In this document: one piece after another, positions 1 through 4,830 of the stretch
Layout: each line of letters begins with the position of its first letter
Position numbering within the stretch: the first letter of the stretch is position 1
Assembly: GCA_002478685.1 (NCBI GenBank)
Contig: DLPY01000045.1
Coordinates: 1-7,181, forward strand
DNA from: Flavobacteriaceae bacterium UBA7446
Lineage (GTDB): Bacteria > Bacteroidota > Bacteroidia > Flavobacteriales > Flavobacteriaceae
Length of the DNA stretch: 7,181 nucleotides
Direction: 5' to 3'
The notes under the pieces: model-generated
Databases searched by the model: none
The model's input: only the letters and a program-made list of their open reading frames with translations
What the model was told of the DNA's origin: nothing
Translations under genes and position numbers: made by a program

Positions 1-66
1 TAGTGATTTTACATTAAAAGAATTAAAAAGTATTATACAAACATCTTGAAATCAATCATTAAATTG

Positions 67-81
67 ATGTTAACTTAACAT
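67..81. promoter_or_regulatory. 15-bp perfect palindrome, possible operator
   Basis: ATGTTAA-C-TTAACAT is a perfect inverted repeat with 7-bp arms around C74. It ends 30 bp before the ATG of the first lipoprotein gene. A loop of one base is too small for an RNA hairpin, so if functional it would be a protein-binding dyad. It lies in the spacer of a weak promoter candidate: TTG at 64-66, then 17 bp, then GAACTTTA at 84-91, which keeps only the A and TTT of the TAnnTTTG consensus. In such AT-rich DNA a dyad like this can also occur by chance. Confidence 0.35.
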
Positions 82-111
82 AAGAACTTTAAATTACAGC
101 AAATTTTAATT

Positions 112-615
112 ATGAAAACAATTTTTTATTTATTAACCCTTTTGGTGTTGTCAAGTTGTATAACAGCAAATAAAAAAGAAGGAGGGGATTGGTCTGGAAC
201 AATTTCTGACACAGATGAGCGTAATGCCATTATGAATTCATTTGCAGATGCTTATGAAAATATGGATGCAGAGTCGGCAATTAAAATCTTTTCCGATGAT
301 GCGGTTTTTTATGTTAATGACACAAAAATGACACCCAAAGAGGTTGTGTCAGCATTTATGACAGGACATGAATATTACGACGACATTAAAAACATAGATA
401 GAACTACAACCACCATGTTTTACAACAATGGCAGTATTTTTACTAACTATTGGTATACATGGAACGGCACAAATAAAAAAACGGGTGAGCTTATTGTCTT
501 ACGTGGTTACGCCTGGTTTAAGTGGGACGGTATGAAAGTTGTTGAAGCTTATAATGCATTTGACCCCACTGCATACATGACGGCATTTGAGGATCCTGAA
601 ATGATATTGCAATGA
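112..615 (+). CDS. NTF2-like (SnoaL/DUF4440-type) lipoprotein, first of a pair
   Basis: The 167-residue protein starts with Lys, a hydrophobic stretch (residues 4-13) and a lipobox L13-S-S-C16. It should therefore be cleaved by signal peptidase II, lipidated on C16 and held in the envelope. The mature part resembles the NTF2-like fold of the SnoaL/DUF4440 group. A helical start (about 37-60, containing FADAYENMDAESA) leads into IFSDDAVFYVND (59-70) and a K-M-T-P-K-E-V-V segment (72-79), followed by beta-rich sequence ending in GYAWFKWDG (132-140) and VVEAYNAFDP (143-152). In this superfamily the cone-shaped fold either binds a small ligand or carries an enzyme site; no specific activity can be read here. 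The stop overlaps the next gene's ATG (ATGA), so the two are probably co-translated. Family assignment is by pattern recognition, not a search. Confidence 0.8.
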   Translation: MKTIFYLLTLLVLSSCITANKKEGGDWSGTISDTDERNAIMNSFADAYENMDAESAIKIFSDDAVFYVNDTKMTPKEVVSAFMTGHEYYDDIKNIDRTTTTMFYNNGSIFTNYWYTWNGTNKKTGELIVLRGYAWFKWDGMKVVEAYNAFDPTAYMTAFEDPEMILQ

Positions 616-1055
616 GAAAAATGATTTTTATTGTATTAGTCGTAATTACAGGTTGTCAATCTACTACTATATCAGAGCAAGAAGTTGTACAATCTTTAGA
701 TGTACTTTTTGAAATTGTTGATAATGAAATAGATAGGCTAGATGAAATAGTAACCAATGACTTTTACATATTCGAAAACTCACGAAAATACACGAAAGAC
801 GAGTTTGTCGACTACGTGAAAAGTTTTGGTGATTTCACATCAGAACGGACAATGAATAACATAACTGTTTCAACGGATGTGTCTAGTGCCCATCTTACAA
901 TGACCCATCATGGGGAATTTCTTGTAAACAATGGTAAACAAAAGTTGATTTACGATTGGATTGAAAGTGCATTCCTAAAAAAAGAAGACAATACATTAAA
1001 GTTCGATTTCTTTTTTTCTGAGGCAGTTTTTGATACAATAATCAATATTGATTAA
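612..1055 (+). CDS. NTF2-like/DUF4440-type lipoprotein, second of the pair
   Basis: This is a 147-residue lipoprotein with a short signal (MRK, hydrophobic 4-13) and lipobox V11-I-T-G-C15. The mature domain has the order expected of small DUF4440/NTF2-like proteins: a helix (about 22-45), DEIVTNDFYIFENSRKYTKD (44-63), then strands ending in HGEFLVNNGK (100-109) and IYDWIESAFLKK (113-124). Residues 45-68 can be laid beside residues 58-81 of the upstream protein (shared I, D and K-x-T-x-x-E-x-V positions), which suggests a diverged duplicate. The start codon sits inside the ATGA overlap with the upstream stop, so translation by re-initiation is likely. Its DNA is noticeably AT-rich: 721-780 holds 16 G+C in 60 bases. 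The role is unknown; the two proteins could form a heterodimer, as NTF2-like domains often dimerise, but that is inference. Confidence 0.75.
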   Translation: MRKMIFIVLVVITGCQSTTISEQEVVQSLDVLFEIVDNEIDRLDEIVTNDFYIFENSRKYTKDEFVDYVKSFGDFTSERTMNNITVSTDVSSAHLTMTHHGEFLVNNGKQKLIYDWIESAFLKKEDNTLKFDFFFSEAVFDTIINID

Positions 1056-1071
1056 AATTTAACAAGACCGA

Positions 1072-1100
1072 GGGTGGTATTTTAAAAAAACATTACCCCC
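1072..1100. terminator. Candidate bidirectional terminator hairpin between convergent genes
   Basis: GGG-T-GGTA (1072-1079) pairs with TACC-CCC (1094-1100) to give a 7-bp stem with one bulged T and a 14-nt loop of T and A runs. It is the most GC-rich element in an otherwise AT-rich 105-bp gap between the stop of the second lipoprotein gene and the stop of mnmE. There is no clean U-tract immediately after the stem on either strand, so it is not a textbook intrinsic terminator. Its left arm can pair instead with AAATACCCCTC at 1146-1156 (11 bp with a 2-nt bulge), a competing fold. Confidence 0.35.
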
Positions 1101-1160
1101 ACATTTATCAATTAGATTTTAGAACTACCATTATGCCAATCTTACAAATACCCCTCCTAG

Positions 1161-2555
1161 TTACTTTCCAATACAGAAATTTGCAAAAATGTTACCTAAA
1201 ATATCATCTGTGGTTACCTCACCCGTTATGGTGCCTAATTCGTAAAGTGTTTGCCGAATGTCAATCGCCAATAAATCGCTGCTGCGGTTTTCCTCAATGC
1301 CTTGCGCTACTTCGCTAATGCTTTGCATAGCCGTTTGCAACGCTGCCCAATGCCGTTGGTTGCTTATCAGCGCACTCCCCGTATTCCATTGCAGCTGCCC
1401 GCTAAAATGCCTTTTAAGTTGCTCAATATCTTCTTTGTTTTGGGTGCTGATAACGATTGTGGTAAATACCAGTTTTTCTACTTCCAATTCGTTTAATGCT
1501 TGCGTATAGTTTTTTATCACCGCATCGCTTAGCAAGTCTTTTTTATTGATAACTAGCAATACCGTACTGTCTTTCCGGTAGATGTCTTTAAGTGCCGTGT
1601 AGGTTTGTGCTGCCGTTTGGGTTTGCGGATCAACCACATATAAAAGAATACTTGAGGTATCCATTTTTTCTTGCGTTCGCTTTACGCCCATGGCTTCTAT
1701 AGTATCGTCGGTTTGGCGTAGTCCAGCCGTATCAATAAATCGGTACTGAATACCGCCAATGATTAGTGTGTCTTCAATGCTATCACGTGTGGTACCTTCA
1801 ATATCAGAAACCAACGCCTTTTCCTCATCAAGCAATGCATTTAACAACGATGATTTCCCTGCATTGGGTTTTCCCACAAGCGCAACCGGTATGCCGTTTT
1901 TTATGGCATTTCCAGAAGCAAACGAATCCAATAAATTTTTTAGGGTTTTTCGAATATCGTTGACTAGTTGCTTGAGTTTTTTTCTATCGGCAAATGCCAC
2001 ATCTTCTTCGCTAAAGTCGAGTTCCAATTCAATAAGTGATGCAAACTCCAGCAATCGTGCTCTAAGTTGCCCAAGATTGTCGCTGATCCCTCCTCTAAGG
2101 TGTTGTACAGCAATATGATGGGCTGCTTCGCTTTCCGAGGCAATAAGGTCAGCAACCGCCTCTGCCTGCGCCAAATCCATCTTATTATTTAAAAATGCCC
2201 TTAATGTAAACTCACCCGGTTCGGCAAGTCGTGCGCCCAAATCCTGTAAGGCTTGCATTAGCTGTTTTTGTACATACACCGAGCCATGGCAAGAAATTTC
2301 CACCACATCTTCCCCAGTATAGGAATATGGATTTTTAAAAATGGATACCAAAACTTCGTCTAAAAGGGTATCCTTTTGATAAAAATCGCCCAAAAGCACA
2401 CTGTGCGTAGGTTGTTCACTGATTTTTCTATCAAACTTAGAACGAAACCCCTGTTCGACAATTTTAATGGCATCGTTGCCACTAAGGCGTACCACCGCAA
2501 TAGCGGCTGCACCCGGAGCAGTGGATAAGGCTACTATGGTATTGTTAATATTCAA
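1161..2555 (-). CDS. mnmE: tRNA uridine-5-carboxymethylaminomethyl(34) synthesis GTPase MnmE (TrmE), TTG start
   Basis: MnmE works with MnmG (GidA) in the cytoplasm to modify C5 of the wobble uridine U34 in a set of tRNAs, using a folate one-carbon unit and GTP hydrolysis. All family landmarks are present in 464 residues, a normal length. The N-terminal folate-binding domain (about 1-120) opens with NTIVALSTAPG and includes GEFTLRAFLNNKMDLAQAEA (115-134). A helical domain flanks the G domain, which carries G1 GKPNAGKS (228-235), G2 TTRD (255-258), G3 DTAG (275-278) and G4 NKKD (337-340). The protein ends in the invariant C-I-G-K (C461-K464). The start is TTG at 2555-2553. An in-frame TAA lies at 2570-2568, no ATG or GTG lies between, and the first internal Met is residue 100, so TTG is the only start that keeps the conserved N-terminus. 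It overlaps the upstream stop as TTGA; an AAAGAAG stretch 7 nt upstream could serve as a weak ribosome site. Confidence 0.98.
   Translation of the reverse strand: MNINNTIVALSTAPGAAAIAVVRLSGNDAIKIVEQGFRSKFDRKISEQPTHSVLLGDFYQKDTLLDEVLVSIFKNPYSYTGEDVVEISCHGSVYVQKQLMQALQDLGARLAEPGEFTLRAFLNNKMDLAQAEAVADLIASESEAAHHIAVQHLRGGISDNLGQLRARLLEFASLIELELDFSEEDVAFADRKKLKQLVNDIRKTLKNLLDSFASGNAIKNGIPVALVGKPNAGKSSLLNALLDEEKALVSDIEGTTRDSIEDTLIIGGIQYRFIDTAGLRQTDDTIEAMGVKRTQEKMDTSSILLYVVDPQTQTAAQTYTALKDIYRKDSTVLLVINKKDLLSDAVIKNYTQALNELEVEKLVFTTIVISTQNKEDIEQLKRHFSGQLQWNTGSALISNQRHWAALQTAMQSISEVAQGIEENRSSDLLAIDIRQTLYELGTITGEVTTDDILGNIFANFCIGK
2552..2555 (-). promoter_or_regulatory. TTGA stop/start overlap coupling the acetyltransferase-like gene to mnmE
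   Basis: On the minus strand the bases TTGA hold both the TTG start of mnmE (2555-2553) and the TGA stop of the upstream gene (2554-2552). This is the less common counterpart of an ATGA junction. It suggests that a terminating ribosome restarts on mnmE, which could compensate for a weak initiation codon and tie MnmE output to translation of its neighbour. Confidence 0.8.
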
Positions 2556-3682
2556 AGGCTTACTTCTTTACGATACGTACGACGACGCTTGTGAAGTTCG
2601 TGGTTGTAGTTTTTCCAAAGTGCCTGAATCGCCTTGTTTTCTTCCAATTCGGGGTTGGTTTCCACGGCAGTAATGCCACGGCGGTTAAACATTTCTTGAA
2701 TTTCTTGAAAGATAATCGCAGTAACCCCTTTGTTTTGATAGCTTTCTTTGATGCCAATAAGGTAAAACGCCGCACGATTGTTTTTGCGTTGGGCACGCCA
2801 TAAATGGTACAATCCAAAGGGGAACATATTTCCGTTGATTTTTTTTAAAGCCGCTGTAAACGAAGGCATGGTGATGGTAAATCCAATCATTTCATCATTT
2901 TCGTCCACCACACATTTGATAAAGTCAGGATGTACGTAAGGGAGGTATTTTGTTTTGTAGTGCTCAATTTGGTGCTGCTGAATAGGCACATAGGATTGTA
3001 ATTTATTATAGGTTTGATTAAGCAAATCAAACATGGCATCAATATATGGCTCAATGTCTTTAACTGTTTTAAAATCCAATGTTTTTAGCTTATATCGTTC
3101 TTTAATAACCCGAGCAAACTTTTTTACCTTTTCAGGGGCATCTTTAGCATCATAAATATCAATTTTAAACTCAATCCACTCGCTTTGTTTTACCAGTCCA
3201 AGTTGCTCTAAATGTTCTTTTTGATAGGGGTGATGATACCATGTAATCATGGTGTTCATGTGTTCATATCCTTTAACCAAAAGCCCAGCTTTGTCCATAT
3301 TGGAAAAGCCCATTGGACCCTCAATATAGGTCATGCCTTCTGCAATAGCAACGCCTTCAACTGCCTCAATGAGTTTTTTGCTTACATCAATATCATCAAT
3401 GGTGTCATACCAACCAAAACGAACCTTCATTTTTTTGAGTTCCTCGATTTCTACCCAATTAATCATGGCCGCAACTCTTCCAACAGTTTTACCGTTTTTT
3501 GTTGCCAAAAACAACCGCGCCATGGCATGATTAAACACCCTATTTTTTTTAGGATCAAAAACAGCTTCCTCCTCTTTGGTAATTGGAGGAACCCATTGTG
3601 GACAACTACGATATAGCGTAAACGGAAACCGAAAAAACTCACGGTATTGGCGACTGTTTTTTACCTCAACAATTTCTATCAT
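2552..3682 (-). CDS. GNAT-like N-acetyltransferase family protein of unknown substrate (YghO-like)
   Basis: This 376-residue soluble protein has no signal peptide. It matches my memory of a widespread uncharacterised family related to E. coli YghO. Landmarks are FPFTLYRSCPQWVPP (19-33), a predicted alpha/beta core with V67-G-R-V-A-A-M-I-N (67-75), EGPMGFSNMDKAGLLVKGYE (121-140) and a second GNAT-like half (about 200-365). That half carries GFTITMPS (267-274), FYLIGIKESYQNKGVTAIIF (306-325) and ETNPELEENKAIQALWKNYN (341-360). The Q316-N-K-G319-V-T321 stretch sits where GNAT enzymes have the acetyl-CoA loop Q/R-x-x-G-x-G/A but lacks the last small Gly/Ala, so cofactor binding should not be assumed. 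Members are sometimes labelled GTP cyclohydrolase in databases; nothing here supports that. The gene is the middle one of a minus-strand operon, overlapping both neighbours by 4 nt. ATG at 3682-3680 is fixed by the ATGA junction. Confidence 0.75.
   Translation of the reverse strand: MIEIVEVKNSRQYREFFRFPFTLYRSCPQWVPPITKEEEAVFDPKKNRVFNHAMARLFLATKNGKTVGRVAAMINWVEIEELKKMKVRFGWYDTIDDIDVSKKLIEAVEGVAIAEGMTYIEGPMGFSNMDKAGLLVKGYEHMNTMITWYHHPYQKEHLEQLGLVKQSEWIEFKIDIYDAKDAPEKVKKFARVIKERYKLKTLDFKTVKDIEPYIDAMFDLLNQTYNKLQSYVPIQQHQIEHYKTKYLPYVHPDFIKCVVDENDEMIGFTITMPSFTAALKKINGNMFPFGLYHLWRAQRKNNRAAFYLIGIKESYQNKGVTAIIFQEIQEMFNRRGITAVETNPELEENKAIQALWKNYNHELHKRRRTYRKEVSL
3679..3682 (-). promoter_or_regulatory. 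ATGA stop/start overlap coupling the barrel gene to the acetyltransferase-like gene
   Basis: The minus-strand ATG (3682-3680) shares two bases with the TGA stop (3681-3679) of the upstream gene. With the TTGA junction downstream, the three genes have no intergenic base at all, so a single polycistronic mRNA with coupled translation is the simplest reading. Confidence 0.8.
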
Positions 3683-4770
3683 TGTATTTTCTTTAGCTTT
3701 CGCTCAATGCGCTTTTGTTTTTTGTCAAGTTTGCGTAGTCCTTTGTTGGTACGTTTTTCTGCTTTTCGGGCTGCGTTTTCTTCTTTAATTAATTTTTTTC
3801 GCTCTTTTCGGCTTTCCTTTACTTCTTTTAAATCTTGCGGCTGCCCTGCCCACATATTGTGTTTGTCTAATCGATATGAAACGCCAATGCCAGCATTTAA
3901 CAGCTTAGGGGTTGTTTTTGTGCTGTGTTGCAAGGCTACATCCAATTGAAGATTATTTGTAAACAAATAGGCGACACCAGTTCCTAGGGTTACATCTCGG
4001 TAAAGTGGACTATCATCAAACTGATATTCCCCAAAAAAGGACCATTTTGCACGCGTACTATATGTAATTGTGCCAATCAGTTTTTTCTGTTGGATATTAG
4101 CGGTAATGTAGCGCATACCAATATTGTGCACTAATACTAGTCCTGGTTTTAAATGCTGCTGCAAAATGATCATCCCAGTTACCGAAACAGTAGGCTCTAC
4201 TATGGGGCGGTAGTTAAAATCAAACAAAGGATAGAAGGGTTCTTGGTATGGATAAATACCACCTGTAGCAAATTGTGCCGCTGCATAAACCGAAACGGCA
4301 GGAATCAAATCGCGCCACCGCACACGGTTGTTTGCGTGGTAGCTATACAGATTGGGTTTGTACTTTTCGGTATTTCGAAAGGGGTCAAATACTAAATACT
4401 TTGCACCTGCTGAAAAATCACGCAGCCCTTTTCGTTCAACAGTTATCTTACCAAGTTCATTCTGATAGCTGAGTTCATCTAATTGATAATCCACTGTACC
4501 AACAATCTCTAATTGCTCTTTAAATAAGCCAACACGAAGTTCAATTCGTGTGCCTAAACCCATAAAAGATGCATTTTGGAATGTGTTAAAATCGCCATGG
4601 CGAAACGAGATTCCTTGTTCCCACTGATAAACATTTTTACCAACGCTAAACGCTCCCATAGACTGACTAGGTCTGTTACTGTTTATCACTTCGGTATACT
4701 GTGCTTTGGTAACACTCAGCATTAGAATGCTAAGCAATGCGCCCAAAAAATGTGGAAAAGAATTGTGCAT
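3679..4770 (-). CDS. Outer-membrane beta-barrel 'transporter' family protein (PF13557-like) with lysine-rich C-terminal tail
   Basis: I chose ATG at 4770-4768, giving 363 residues. A TTG six bases upstream lies inside the likely promoter box. The N-terminus is a secretion signal (hydrophobic 8-20, probable cleavage at T-K-A|Q, residues 21-24). The mature protein begins YTEVINSNRP (25-34) and continues SVGKNVYQWEQG, a pattern I associate with flavobacterial 'transporter' proteins of the Phenol_MetA_deg (PF13557) group. The body is rich in alternating aromatic/polar strands typical of beta barrels (for example WSFFGEYQFDDSPLYRDVTL and AGIGVSYRL), consistent with an outer-membrane location. Unusually, the last 51 residues (313-363, DNA 3834-3682) hold 23 Lys/Arg and 9 Asp/Glu, net about +14, and look helical. 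This is the first gene of the operon leading to mnmE. The substrate is unknown; family membership does not prove transport. Confidence 0.75.
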   Translation of the reverse strand: MHNSFPHFLGALLSILMLSVTKAQYTEVINSNRPSQSMGAFSVGKNVYQWEQGISFRHGDFNTFQNASFMGLGTRIELRVGLFKEQLEIVGTVDYQLDELSYQNELGKITVERKGLRDFSAGAKYLVFDPFRNTEKYKPNLYSYHANNRVRWRDLIPAVSVYAAAQFATGGIYPYQEPFYPLFDFNYRPIVEPTVSVTGMIILQQHLKPGLVLVHNIGMRYITANIQQKKLIGTITYSTRAKWSFFGEYQFDDSPLYRDVTLGTGVAYLFTNNLQLDVALQHSTKTTPKLLNAGIGVSYRLDKHNMWAGQPQDLKEVKESRKERKKLIKEENAARKAEKRTNKGLRKLDKKQKRIERKLKKIQ

Positions 4771-4773
4771 AGT

Positions 4774-4781
4774 CAAAGATA
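4774..4781 (-). promoter_or_regulatory. Candidate -7 box (TATCTTTG) for the minus-strand operon
   Basis: TATCTTTG on the minus strand fits the Bacteroidota consensus TAnnTTTG exactly. Its last base is only 3 nt before the ATG at 4770, so transcription would begin at or very near the start codon. No TTG was found at the usual 17-23 bp upstream, so the -33 half is missing and an activator might be needed, or the box is fortuitous. Confidence 0.45.
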
Positions 4782-4784
4782 CAT

Positions 4785-4797
4785 GAATTATAAATTC
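4785..4797. repeat. Small dyad GAATT-ATA-AATTC in the divergent control region
   Basis: The two 5-bp arms are perfectly complementary around a 3-bp centre. The dyad lies between the two divergent -7 boxes, just upstream of the minus-strand box, where a shared regulator could bind. It is short and AT-rich, so chance occurrence is quite possible. Confidence 0.25.
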
Positions 4798-4799
4798 TG

Positions 4800-4826
4800 T
4801 TGGTTTCAGTTAGAGTTGTATTTTTG
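4800..4826 (+). promoter_or_regulatory. Candidate Bacteroidota promoter for the YfhO-family gene
   Basis: TTG (4800-4802), a 16-bp spacer and TATTTTTG (4819-4826) match the TTG / TAnnTTTG promoter type of flavobacteria, with a spacer one base shorter than usual. The box ends 4 nt before the ATG at 4831, so the predicted transcript would have almost no 5' leader. An in-frame TGA at 4825-4827 rules out an earlier start for the gene, which makes the tight spacing real rather than a start-codon error. Confidence 0.6.
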
Positions 4827-4830
4827 AAAT

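Noticed and set aside
1..30. In-frame TAG-TGA at the very start as the end of an upstream gene
   Set aside because: No coding sequence is visible before it in the window, so tandem stops alone do not support a gene end.
1133..1318. 61-codon open frame on the + strand reaching into the end of mnmE
   Set aside because: Most of it is antisense to the conserved mnmE C-terminus; it has no motif and no promoter-like sequence in front.
1759..2118. 119-codon open frame on the + strand
   Set aside because: It is antisense to the G domain and helical part of mnmE. The Ser-rich, low-complexity translation is typical of a shadow frame.
3212..3616. 134-codon open frame on the + strand
   Set aside because: It lies wholly antisense to the acetyltransferase-like gene, and its translation shows no recognisable motif. 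The opposite strand has clear family signatures.
4771..4776. Upstream TTG start for the barrel gene
   Set aside because: It would add only Met-Thr before a good ATG and overlaps the TATCTTTG box; the signal peptide is complete from the ATG at 4770.
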